Shown here piece after piece: positions 17,335 to 24,241 of a stretch of DNA of 64,000 bases. This DNA is from an uncultured Christensenella sp. (GTDB lineage Bacteria; Bacillota; Clostridia; Christensenellales; Borkfalkiaceae), in NCBI GenBank assembly GCA_910579705.1, contig CAJTUI010000003.1, forward strand, positions 82,196 to 146,195. Direction: 5' to 3'. Position 1 is the stretch's first letter. Each line of letters starts with the position of its first letter. The translations under genes were made by a program, and so were the position numbers. Below the pieces are notes generated by a model. That model was not told the DNA's origin. It did no database searches and worked only from the letters and a program-made list of their open reading frames with translations.

Positions 17335-17712
17335 TTATATTTCCAGTTCCTTTTCCCTGCGGTATTTTTCCAGTGCCTGCAAATACTTTGCCGAAAGCCT
17401 GAGCGTGTAACGCTGTTTCTCCTCGTAAGACAGGGTGGCGTAATACTCTCTGTCGGTCAGTCTGCCTATTGCGTCCGACACCTCGCCCTCCCGATCGAGA
17501 AGGGTCTTTACTTTGACGTAAAATTCGTCCTGCTTTTCGCCCTTGATTTCGCTTTTTACCCTGCCGTGCATAGTGTGCTTGAACCTGCCCTCGTTAAGGC
17601 CGCGTTCGCGGGCGTATTCCGCGCCCTCGTCGAGATTTTTTTTGCATTCTTCCCAGAAATTGTTTTTAAGCCTTTGTTTAGCCGCGCGCGCCATTTCTTT
17701 AAGATTATCCAT
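17335..17712 (-). CDS. Small charged protein, function unknown
   Basis: 125 aa with no membrane segment or signal. It is rich in Lys, Arg and Glu; the N-terminal 30 residues (MARAAKQRLKNNFWEECK) and the C-terminal 40 (SYEEKQRYTLRLSAKYLQAL) look like amphipathic helices. ATG 17712 has a strong GGGAGAGG at 6 nt. It lies between pcrA and rpsU on the same strand, separated from rpsU by a terminator. I do not recognise a family. Confidence 0.7.
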   Translation of the reverse strand: MDNLKEMARAAKQRLKNNFWEECKKNLDEGAEYARERGLNEGRFKHTMHGRVKSEIKGEKQDEFYVKVKTLLDREGEVSDAIGRLTDREYYATLSYEEKQRYTLRLSAKYLQALEKYRREKELEI

Positions 17713-17782
17713 TATAAACCTCTCCCACCGCTTTTATGCGTTACATTTTTCTACAATATCCGACTTATTTTCAATTGAAAAA

Positions 17783-17811
17783 GGTCCGTCCGATTGTTTA
17801 TCGGACAGACC
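17783..17811 (-). terminator. rpsU terminator
   Basis: An 11-bp stem (17783-17793 with 17801-17811, one G-U) followed on the minus strand by TTTTTCAATT. It stands 8 nt beyond the rpsU stop. Confidence 0.85.
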
Positions 17812-17818
17812 CTTTAAA

Positions 17819-17995
17819 TCAGTTCTTATTTCTTTTTCTTGCGGCCTCGGCCTTCTTACGCCTCTTTACCGACGGAGATTCATAATACTCCTTCTTGCGT
17901 AAATCGCCAATGATACCGTCGCGCGAGCACTTTCTCTTGAAACGCCTCAATGCGCTTTCAACCGACTCGTTATCGCCTACTTTTATGGTTGACAT
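17819..17995 (-). CDS. rpsU: 30S ribosomal protein S21
   Basis: 58 aa, the normal length for bS21. The translation begins MSTIKVGDNESVESALRRFK, continues RKCSRDGIIGDLRKKEYYES and ends PSVKRRKKAEAARKRNKN, which is the family pattern throughout: V..NE....ALRRFKR...R.G.......R.YYE.PS.KRK.K...A..R. It binds the 30S platform near the anti-Shine-Dalgarno. A strong GAGGTG precedes the ATG at 17995, and a promoter and terminator bracket it as a single-gene unit. Confidence 0.96.
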   Translation of the reverse strand: MSTIKVGDNESVESALRRFKRKCSRDGIIGDLRKKEYYESPSVKRRKKAEAARKRNKN

Positions 17996-18039
17996 CTCTT
18001 TTCACCTCGCTTTGCCTGCGCGCAATTAATTACCTGTAA

Positions 18040-18068
18040 AGTATAACAAACGTGCAAATCAAAGTCAA
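18040..18068 (-). promoter_or_regulatory. rpsU promoter
   Basis: TTGACT (18063-18068), 17 bp, TATACT (18040-18045) on the minus strand, about 38 nt before the start codon. Confidence 0.75.
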
Positions 18069-18085
18069 CTTATTTTCCGCGTATT

Positions 18086-18955
18086 TTAAATTAAATTGCA
18101 AGCCAGCATTACCGCGTTCACCACCAGCCCGACTATCACTGAAACAAGGTAAAGCGTGAGCACGAAAAGTATGTTGCGTTTCAGCTTTTTTGTGTTTTTG
18201 AAAAGCACCACAAGCCCCAGCCCCGCGTTCGAGCAAAGCCCCGCAACGCAACTGCCGAACGTTATTCCGCCGTGGATATAAGTGCCCGTTATCACCGCGC
18301 TGGACGCGCAGTTCGGAATAAGCCCGATAAGCGAGGTTATGAACGGCTGGAAATACGCGCCGCCTATCATTGACGCGGCGATTTTGTCCTCGCCCACGGC
18401 GTCTATTACGAAACCGAACACAAGGTTGACGATAAGAAGATAGAACGCAATCAGCAGCGAGTGCAGGAGCGGATTGACGAGAAACACCTTTATATCGCTG
18501 TGCCCCTCGTGCTCTCTGCCGCAGGAGTAAGCGTGGATTTCTTCAAGCCCCGCGTCCGCAAGCTTTTCGGCGGTGAATATGAAGTTGACCAGATAGCCCA
18601 CGCCCACGCCGACAAACAGCTTTATTACGACGAGCGGCATAATCGCCGCGGCAGCCGTGCCGCTGGACAAAAGGATTATAAACGCCTCGTCCGAGGTGGC
18701 GAGCAAAACCGCGAGCAGCGTGCCCGTGCGTATAAGTCCCTTGTCGTAAAGCTTTGCCGCCATAACCGAAAACCCGCACTGGGGGATAAGACCGGTTGCG
18801 GAGCCTATAAGCGGGGCGAGGTTGCCCTGTAAAATTTTATGATTTCGCGTGAAAGTGGTGCGGTGTTCCACAAACTCTATCAGTATATATATGACGAGCA
18901 GGAACGGAAACACAATCAGCGTGTCCAGAAAGGCGTCTAAAATAACATTCCACAT
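18086..18955 (-). CDS. MntX/ArsP_2-like putative manganese exporter
   Basis: 289 aa, highly hydrophobic, 8-10 predicted TM segments. It contains two related half-motifs, GSATGLIPQCGFSVMAAKLYDKG near residue 55 and TSLIGLIPNCASSAVITGTYIHGG near residue 210 (each G-L-I-P-x-C/N-x-S), indicating an internally duplicated transporter. A loop with Cys, His and Glu (YSCGREHEGHSD) lies between. This pattern matches the 'putative manganese transporter' family related to ArsP permeases. No manganese (yybP-ykoY) riboswitch is visible in the 50 bp upstream. Permease type is well supported; manganese is inferred from the family. Confidence 0.8.
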   Translation of the reverse strand: MWNVILDAFLDTLIVFPFLLVIYILIEFVEHRTTFTRNHKILQGNLAPLIGSATGLIPQCGFSVMAAKLYDKGLIRTGTLLAVLLATSDEAFIILLSSGTAAAAIMPLVVIKLFVGVGVGYLVNFIFTAEKLADAGLEEIHAYSCGREHEGHSDIKVFLVNPLLHSLLIAFYLLIVNLVFGFVIDAVGEDKIAASMIGGAYFQPFITSLIGLIPNCASSAVITGTYIHGGITFGSCVAGLCSNAGLGLVVLFKNTKKLKRNILFVLTLYLVSVIVGLVVNAVMLACNLI

Positions 18956-19003
18956 AATTAAACCGATTACTATTATTTACAAGCGTTTACGTTTTTAAAC
19001 GCA

Positions 19004-19024
19004 AAACCCCCTTTTCGGGGGTTT
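19004..19024 (-). terminator. Terminator after the ABC ATPase gene
   Basis: An 8-bp stem AAACCCCC / GGGGGTTT with a 5-nt loop, followed on the minus strand by TTGCGTTTAAAAACG. It lies 8 nt past the stop codon. Confidence 0.65.
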
Positions 19025-19031
19025 GAAAACT

Positions 19032-20246
19032 CTATCTCTTTTTCTTGACGTCTTTCTTTGGTTTGAACTTTTCTTTAATCTCCTCTTCCTCTTTGTAAGG
19101 CAGGGGCTTGTAGTCCGCGTCGGTAAAACCCGTCTGAGTATACCCGCCGTCGCGCGAAAGAAGCGTAAGCCGCGTTTCCGCGTCAAACAGATACAGTCTG
19201 TCGCAGTTTATATAAAGCTTTGTTTTAGCGCCCTTCTCGGTCTTTTCGTCCGCCGTCACCACGAGAGATTGCTCTCCCGCGACGCACTCCGCAAAGTGCC
19301 TGTCGCCGTCGCTTTCGGTCTTGGTTACAACCGCGTCCATACCCTCGGCGGCAACGCGCGCGTCCTCGGGGCGGATACCTATTATCACGTTTTTATCTGC
19401 GCCCGCGTATTCGTCCAGACTGCTGAACCGCGAAAGCACTGTTTCCGAAAGCTTTAAGCGGAAACCGCCCTGCTCCGCAAAAACCCCATCGTCGGTTTTT
19501 ACGATTTTCGCGTTGTTTACGAAGTTTATAGTGGGCGCGCCTATGAAGAACGCCACGTAAGTATTGGCGGGATAGTCGTAAAGATTTGCGGGCGTATCGA
19601 TCTGCTGTACGATACCGTTTTTGAGAACGATAATTCTCGTTCCTATCGTCATAGCCTCCGCCACGTTCTTGGTCGCGTATACGAAAGTGCCCTGCACCCT
19701 CGCCTGTAAATTTATTATTACGTTCAATATTTCGGCTTTGAGCTTATCGTCTAGGCCGGAAAGCGGCTCGTCGAAAAGATAGAGTCTGGGCTCCCTTACA
19801 ATCGCCCTGCCTATCGCCACGCACTGTTTCTGCGCCGCGGTGAGCGACTTCGTTCTGCGGTAAAGCAGGTCGCTAAGCCCCAGAATCGCGGCCGTGGCCT
19901 TGACGCGCTGCTCTATAAGCGCCTGCGGCGCCTTGCGCATTTTCAGGCCGAACGCCATATTGTCAAACACGTTGAGCGCGGGAGAGAGCGAGTCCGTCCT
20001 GAATATCATAGCAAGCTCCCTGTCCTTGGGCGCGGCCTCGGTCATATCCTTGTCGCCTATGAATATTTTACCGTCGGAGCAGTCTTCAAGCCCCGCGATT
20101 ACCCTTAAAAGCGTGGATTTCCCGCTCGCCTCGCCGCCGAGGACGACGAGAAATTCCTTGTCCTTCGCCTCGAAATTTATATCGTAAAGCGCAAGACTGC
20201 CCGAGGGAAATATTTTATCCGCTCCGCTTACTTTCAAACTTGCCAT
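19032..20246 (-). CDS. MalK/UgpC-like ABC ATPase with degenerate catalytic motifs
   Basis: 404 aa: a nucleotide-binding domain (about 1-235), a TOBE-like C-terminal region (KNVIIGIRPEDARV, about 290) and a Lys/Glu-rich tail. Walker A (GGEASGKST) and Walker B plus D-loop (LYLFDEPLSGLDD) are intact. However, the Q-loop Gln is Arg (MIFRTDSLSP for the usual VFQ), the signature LSGGQ is LTAAQ, and the switch His is Lys (YATKNVAEA for the usual VTHDQVEA). The DNA was rechecked at each site. ATP may bind, but the normal hydrolysis cycle is doubtful. No permease or binding-protein gene is adjacent. It could be a regulatory or structural paralogue of sugar-importer ATPases. There are no stops or frameshifts, so it is maintained. 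Confidence 0.85.
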   Translation of the reverse strand: MASLKVSGADKIFPSGSLALYDINFEAKDKEFLVVLGGEASGKSTLLRVIAGLEDCSDGKIFIGDKDMTEAAPKDRELAMIFRTDSLSPALNVFDNMAFGLKMRKAPQALIEQRVKATAAILGLSDLLYRRTKSLTAAQKQCVAIGRAIVREPRLYLFDEPLSGLDDKLKAEILNVIINLQARVQGTFVYATKNVAEAMTIGTRIIVLKNGIVQQIDTPANLYDYPANTYVAFFIGAPTINFVNNAKIVKTDDGVFAEQGGFRLKLSETVLSRFSSLDEYAGADKNVIIGIRPEDARVAAEGMDAVVTKTESDGDRHFAECVAGEQSLVVTADEKTEKGAKTKLYINCDRLYLFDAETRLTLLSRDGGYTQTGFTDADYKPLPYKEEEEIKEKFKPKKDVKKKR

Positions 20247-20294
20247 AAAAAAACTCCGTCCGCGCGCGCAAACGTTGTTGCGCGGTTTTTCTAT

Positions 20295-20323
20295 ATAATA
20301 CCATAAATCGGGCCGTTTACCAA
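20295..20323 (-). promoter_or_regulatory. ABC ATPase promoter
   Basis: TTGGTA (20318-20323), 17 bp, TATTAT (20295-20300) on the minus strand. The leader contains a CGCGCAA / TTTGCGCG hairpin and ends in GCGCGGACGGAGTTTT, a stretch shared with the leader of the small gene at 806. Confidence 0.5.
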
Positions 20324-20366
20324 TACTTTAAAGGGGCTTTTGTTAAATTTTTAGAATAAATTTTTG

Positions 20367-20395
20367 TTGTATTTTGCAAGCGGGAGTGGTAAACT
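20367..20395 (+). promoter_or_regulatory. queH promoter, leaderless architecture
   Basis: TTGTAT (20367-20372), 17 bp, TAAACT (20390-20395), then TTAATT and the ATG at 20402. The start point is predicted on the A of the ATG. Confidence 0.6.
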
Positions 20396-20401
20396 TTAAT
20401 T

Positions 20402-21007
20402 ATGAACGCAATAAATTACGACAAGCTGATGACGGAGCAGATTAAGTCCGCCGACAAAAACAGCCGGCTGCTTTTGCATTGCTGTTGCGCGCCCTGCTCC
20501 TCTGCCTGTCTGGAACGGCTGAAAGATTACTTTAAAATAACCGTTCTTTTCTATAACCCAAACATAGAGGACGCGGAATACGCGCGGCGAAAAAGCGAGC
20601 TTGAAAGATTTATCGCCCTTACGGGCTGCGCCGACATTACCGAGTGCGACCGCGATACGGCGGAGTTCGACCGCGCCGTGAAAGGGCTTGAAGACCAGCC
20701 CGAAGGCGGCAGGCGGTGCGCCGAGTGCTTTAAGCTCAGGCTTTCCAAAACCGCCGAAATTGCAGAGCGGGGAAATTACGACTTTTTTGCGACGACGCTT
20801 ACGATAAGCCCGCTGAAAAACGCCGCGCTTATCAACGGCATAGGCGAAAAGTTGCAAGAAGGCAGGCGCGCGAAATGGCTGTATTCCGACTTTAAAAAGC
20901 GCGACGGGTATCTTCAAAGTATCCGTCTGTCGGAAAAATACGGGCTATACAGACAGGATTTTTGCGGTTGCCGCTATTCTTTGAGAAATGACTTGAAAAA
21001 TAGCTGA
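20402..21007 (+). CDS. queH: Epoxyqueuosine reductase QueH
   Basis: 201 aa. QueH (formerly DUF208) reduces epoxyqueuosine to queuosine in the tRNA wobble base, replacing QueG. Diagnostic Cys clusters are all present: LLLHCCCAPCSS near residue 24, RRCAECFKLRL near residue 107, and the C-terminal FCGCRYS. These include the metal/FeS ligands of the family. The start at 20402 has no Shine-Dalgarno; the -10 is 6 nt upstream, so translation is probably leaderless. No other queuosine gene is adjacent. The promoter of the next gene overlaps its stop codon. Confidence 0.95.
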   Translation: MNAINYDKLMTEQIKSADKNSRLLLHCCCAPCSSACLERLKDYFKITVLFYNPNIEDAEYARRKSELERFIALTGCADITECDRDTAEFDRAVKGLEDQPEGGRRCAECFKLRLSKTAEIAERGNYDFFATTLTISPLKNAALINGIGEKLQEGRRAKWLYSDFKKRDGYLQSIRLSEKYGLYRQDFCGCRYSLRNDLKNS

Positions 21008-21021
21008 CGCCGTGGTATACT
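20993..21021 (+). promoter_or_regulatory. Promoter of the carbamoyltransferase-like gene
   Basis: TTGAAA (20993-20998), 17 bp, TATACT (21016-21021). The -35 is inside the end of queH. ATG follows at 21054 with a weak GGGA. Confidence 0.7.
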
Positions 21022-21053
21022 TAATATATATTAAAAATTAACGGGATTTATTT

Positions 21054-21992
21054 ATGGATATCAACCGCTACACCCCCTCTTACGGGATTAACCAGAAACA
21101 CCTTATCAAACTGGCCGACTATTCTACCGAGGAGCTTTTCGAAATTCTTTACGCGACGAAAGCCATGAAGGCGAAGTTCGCGGCGCACGAAAGCACCAAT
21201 ATCTTAAACGACGTCACAATCGCCCTGCTATTCGGCGACACGTCTTTGAGGCTGAGGTCGGCGCTGGAAATCGGGACAAGACAGCTGGGCGGCGCGTGCG
21301 TGAACCTGCCTTACAGTCAGGAAGATATGCGCGCGGGCGAAAACATCTACGATATTGTAAACATTATTTCGAGATACGGCGTGGGCGCGGTGGTAACGCG
21401 CGAAATTGCGCAGACCGATCTGGATTTATTCTGCGCCGCGTCCGACATATCCATAATCAACTCGGGCAACGCAGACTTCAACCCTTTGCAGACGCTTGCG
21501 GATTTGTACACCGTCTGGGAAAAGAAAGGCAGGCTTGAAGGCCTGAAACTGACTTACGTAGGCAAGGGCGGAAACAACGCGGCCTCGCTTATAATGGGCG
21601 CGATAAAGTGCGGAATGGAAGTTTCCGTGTGCACGCCCTGCGAGTTCGGCATTAAAAACAAACACCTCACCCACGCGGAGCAGTACGGCAAGATAACGCT
21701 GAACGACAACCCGTCCGAGGCGGTGAAGAACGCGGATATAGTTTATACGGACAGTTACGTTTACCACAACCCCATTTCCGAAAAGGACCGCGCTATTCTC
21801 AAACCCTATCAGGTAAACGGAACGCTTATGAGCCTTGCGAACCACAACGCGGCGTTTATGCACCCCCTGCCCGCCACGCGCGGACTGGAAGTTACGCAGG
21901 ACGTAATAGACGGAAAAAACAGCCTTGTGTTGGAGCAGGGCGAAAACAGACTGCACGCCGTCAAGGCCGTGCTTGCACTTCTTATAAAATAA
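21054..21992 (+). CDS. Divergent ornithine/aspartate-carbamoyltransferase family protein
   Basis: 312 aa, the normal length of the family. The overall framework aligns with ornithine carbamoyltransferase, but the key motifs are altered. The carbamoyl-phosphate loop S-T-R-T-R reads SLRLR (in FGDTSLRLRSALEIG). The HPxQ motif reads NPLQ (in NPLQTLADLYTVWE). The ornithine-binding SMG loop is absent (DIVYTDSYVYHNP). The OTC catalytic HCLP is HPLP (FMHPLPATRGLEV), as in ATCase and acetyl/succinyl-ornithine enzymes. It is therefore unlikely to be a standard ArgF; a carbamoyltransferase with another amine substrate, or a non-catalytic relative, fits better. No arginine or pyrimidine gene is next to it. 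It has its own promoter and terminator. Confidence 0.75.
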   Translation: MDINRYTPSYGINQKHLIKLADYSTEELFEILYATKAMKAKFAAHESTNILNDVTIALLFGDTSLRLRSALEIGTRQLGGACVNLPYSQEDMRAGENIYDIVNIISRYGVGAVVTREIAQTDLDLFCAASDISIINSGNADFNPLQTLADLYTVWEKKGRLEGLKLTYVGKGGNNAASLIMGAIKCGMEVSVCTPCEFGIKNKHLTHAEQYGKITLNDNPSEAVKNADIVYTDSYVYHNPISEKDRAILKPYQVNGTLMSLANHNAAFMHPLPATRGLEVTQDVIDGKNSLVLEQGENRLHAVKAVLALLIK

Positions 21993-22027
21993 AACCGCCG
22001 CCGCCCGAACCTCGGGCGGCGGTTTTT
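21991..22027. terminator. Bidirectional terminator, carbamoyltransferase-like / metallophosphoesterase
   Basis: A very GC-rich stem of about 14 bp built from AAACCGCC and GCCCGA blocks, ending in GGCGGTTTTTC on the plus strand and mirrored on the minus strand. It lies between convergent genes. Confidence 0.8.
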
Positions 22028-22037
22028 CGGTATTTAA

Positions 22038-22820
22038 TTACTCTATGTCTATAACCACCAGCTCGGGGCGGTTGAAAAGGCGCAGCGGGAACTGGGAATT
22101 ACCCAGTCCGCGGGATATTACCATTCTGCACTTTCCCAGACTGTGCACGCCCGAAGTATACTTCGGGAACCTGCCCTGACCTGGCGCGTAAAGGCCTATG
22201 CCCGTGAACGGTATGCGCCACTGTCCGCCGTGCGCGTGGCCGCACAGAACGAGGTCATACCCCGCCGCCGCGTACTTTTCAAAAAACTGCGGCTCGTGCG
22301 CGAGCAGGATTTTGGGCGAAACGTCAGGAGTGACGGCGGATATTTTGTCGTTGCGGAGCGACGCGCCGTTAAGACCCGCGACGGTAATCCCGCACGCCTC
22401 CGTACACAGGTCGTCGAGAACGGTTGCGCCCGCCTCCTTCAAGTCGCGCCGTAAAAAGCGGTAACCCTTGTTGCGCATTTCGTGGTTGCCCGCAACGTAT
22501 AATACGGGCGCTATCTCTTTGAGCGCGGACACGGTTTCGAGCGCGACCTCCCTGTTTTCGGGGGTATATAGATGTATAATATCGCCCGTCACCGCTATGA
22601 AGTCGGGCTTTGCTTTTATTACCTTTTTTATAAGGCGCGCGTTGCGTTTTCCGAACCGCTTGCCGTGCAAATCGGAAATATGCGCTATCCTGAGCTTGGG
22701 CGCGCCGTCAATCTTTATCTTATACCGAGTGGTTTTAATGCAGCCGTTGTTAAAAAAGACAAACAGCGCGGCAAGCGCCGCGGCCGCGGCGCTTGCCGCG
22801 CCGATTATCCAGTAAATCAA
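22038..22820 (-). CDS. Membrane-anchored metallophosphoesterase (YkuE/YaeI-like)
   Basis: 260 aa. An N-terminal TM helix (about 4-22) is followed by a calcineurin-like phosphoesterase with the metal-binding series HISDLHG, VTGDIIH, VAGNHEMR and CGHAHGGQW. This group includes lipid A or UDP-diacylglucosamine-type hydrolases and other phosphodiesterases; the substrate is not predictable. The start is a TTG at 22820 immediately after the trmB stop (TGATTG), with GGAGG inside the trmB end, so the pair is translationally coupled. Confidence 0.9.
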   Translation of the reverse strand: MIYWIIGAASAAAAALAALFVFFNNGCIKTTRYKIKIDGAPKLRIAHISDLHGKRFGKRNARLIKKVIKAKPDFIAVTGDIIHLYTPENREVALETVSALKEIAPVLYVAGNHEMRNKGYRFLRRDLKEAGATVLDDLCTEACGITVAGLNGASLRNDKISAVTPDVSPKILLAHEPQFFEKYAAAGYDLVLCGHAHGGQWRIPFTGIGLYAPGQGRFPKYTSGVHSLGKCRMVISRGLGNSQFPLRLFNRPELVVIDIE

Positions 22821-23489
22821 TCAAACCTCCGCAACAATTCTGTAAATGGGCTTGCCGAGTTCTTTAAAAAGCTTTTCGTGCTCGGTTTCGACGTCGCCCC
22901 CCACTGGGTTGTTTTTCAAATCCTCGCACACGCTTATAACCTTATACCCCGCGGCGGCGTAGCTCTCCAACGAGAACCTGTAAAAATCGTAATCGTCGGT
23001 CTTCTGTATAATCCTGCCCCCCTCCTTTATAATACCGCGGTAAATTTCAAGAAATCTGGGGTGGGTCAGGCGCTGTTTCTTATACCCCTCTTTCGGCAAG
23101 GGATTGGAGAAATTGAGATAGATAAGTTCCACCGAGCGCGGCCCGAAATACTTTTCCAGCACTTCCGCCGCACAGTTTAAAAAGTAAACGTTTTTAAGCC
23201 CCTCGGCCTTCGCGCGTTCGCACGCGTCTATCAGCACGTTGGAAATTTTTTCGCACGCGACGAAATTCACGTTGGGGTTAAGCGCCGCGGTTTCGCAGAC
23301 GAATTTACCCTTGCCGCAACCTATTTCCAGCCGCACGGGATTTTGCGCGGCGAAAATTTTGCCGAGGTCGAGATACTCCTTAACGTGCGCCGCCCTGCTC
23401 ATATTCTTGTCGGTCAGGTCCGCAACCGTTAAAATATCGGCGCAGGCCGCAAGTCTGTCTTCAAGATGTCCCTTTTTATGCATTCTCAT
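22821..23489 (-). CDS. trmB: tRNA (guanine-N7-)-methyltransferase TrmB
   Basis: 222 aa. It methylates G46 of tRNA using SAM. The SAM-binding motif VRLEIGCGKGKFV and FVACEKI are present, as is the family's central motif in a changed form: YLNFSNPLPKEGYKKQRLTHPRF, where most TrmBs have (F/P)xDPWPK..H.KRRL. The usual Asp is Asn and the Trp is Leu. The rest of the protein, including the C-terminal TEHE..F...GKPIYR, is typical. It has no Shine-Dalgarno: TACCAT lies 6 nt before ATG 23489. It is coupled to the downstream phosphoesterase. Confidence 0.93.
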   Translation of the reverse strand: MRMHKKGHLEDRLAACADILTVADLTDKNMSRAAHVKEYLDLGKIFAAQNPVRLEIGCGKGKFVCETAALNPNVNFVACEKISNVLIDACERAKAEGLKNVYFLNCAAEVLEKYFGPRSVELIYLNFSNPLPKEGYKKQRLTHPRFLEIYRGIIKEGGRIIQKTDDYDFYRFSLESYAAAGYKVISVCEDLKNNPVGGDVETEHEKLFKELGKPIYRIVAEV

Positions 23490-23495
23490 AGCCGT

Positions 23496-23524
23496 ATGGT
23501 ATCACAAAAAACGGGAAAACGCAA
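23496..23524 (-). promoter_or_regulatory. trmB promoter, leaderless architecture
   Basis: TTGCGT (23519-23524), 17 bp, TACCAT (23496-23501) on the minus strand, then 6 nt (ACGGCT) to the ATG. Confidence 0.55.
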
Positions 23525-23650
23525 ACGTGTGAAAAGGCGACGGATAAATTTTAATTTTATTTATCGAAAAAACGTTTCGTACGGAAATTTAACGTTATAA
23601 ATACAGTGTCGGGTGAAATACGCGCGGCGTCGGGCGCGAAGGAGATTAAT

Positions 23651-24196
23651 TTGTCTTTTATTAAGATTATCGACACTTTCACCTTTTACGGCATCGATAT
23701 TTCGTTGCTTGCAACCCTTACCGTTCTTTTAACGCAACTTCTGAAAGTCACGCTTTTCAGGCGCGCGCAGAAAAAACTGGTTACCTTTCTTCCGTTCATT
23801 ATCGGAACGTTCGCCTATGCAGTATATGCGGCGGTGCGCAATTTAAGTTTTTGCTACCTTTTGGACGAGTACGTTTCCATACTCGAACACGGCATTTCGG
23901 TAGGCGCGGTTTCAACGCTTTACTACGTTCTGTACGAGCAGTTTGTAAGGCGGTCAAACCTTTCCGAAACCGAAAAAATCATATCCACGCTTATCGAAGG
24001 GTATATCCCCTCCGAGCACGTGGAGAAGGCCGCAAAGGCCGTGGCGGAGGCGATTGAACGCGACGTTACGGGCAACGGCGCAAAACGCGCGGAAGAGATT
24101 TTGACCGAGTATTCCGGCGGGGAGATAAACGAGCGGGACGTACATCTTTTGTCACGACTGATTATCGAAACGCTTGCGCATCTTACGACGAAATAA
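23651..24196 (+). CDS. Small two-helix membrane protein, function unknown
   Basis: 181 aa from the TTG at 23651, chosen because AAGGAG lies 6 nt upstream. An in-frame GTG at 23606 has no ribosome binding site. Residues about 8-60 hold two hydrophobic helices (DISLLATLTVLLTQLLKVTL and KKLVTFLPFIIGTFAYAVYA), and a third weaker segment (SVGAVSTLYYVLYEQFV) follows near 80. The C-terminal 90 residues are soluble and helical (ETEKIISTLIEGYIPSEHVEKAAK). The layout is loosely holin-like, but I do not recognise a family. It faces the gerC terminator. Confidence 0.7.
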   Translation: MSFIKIIDTFTFYGIDISLLATLTVLLTQLLKVTLFRRAQKKLVTFLPFIIGTFAYAVYAAVRNLSFCYLLDEYVSILEHGISVGAVSTLYYVLYEQFVRRSNLSETEKIISTLIEGYIPSEHVEKAAKAVAEAIERDVTGNGAKRAEEILTEYSGGEINERDVHLLSRLIIETLAHLTTK

Positions 24197-24203
24197 AAGC
24201 CGT

Positions 24204-24234
24204 ATCCCCCGCCCGCTTAACGCGGGCGGGGGAT
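24204..24234. terminator. Bidirectional terminator between the membrane protein and gerC
   Basis: A perfect 13-bp stem ATCCCCCGCCCGC / GCGGGCGGGGGAT with a 5-nt loop between convergent genes, with TTTATACTTT on the plus side. Confidence 0.8.
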
Positions 24235-24241
24235 TTATACT

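Noticed and set aside
18956..19003. yybP-ykoY manganese riboswitch upstream of the MntX-like gene
   Set aside because: The gap is too short and lacks the conserved loop motifs.
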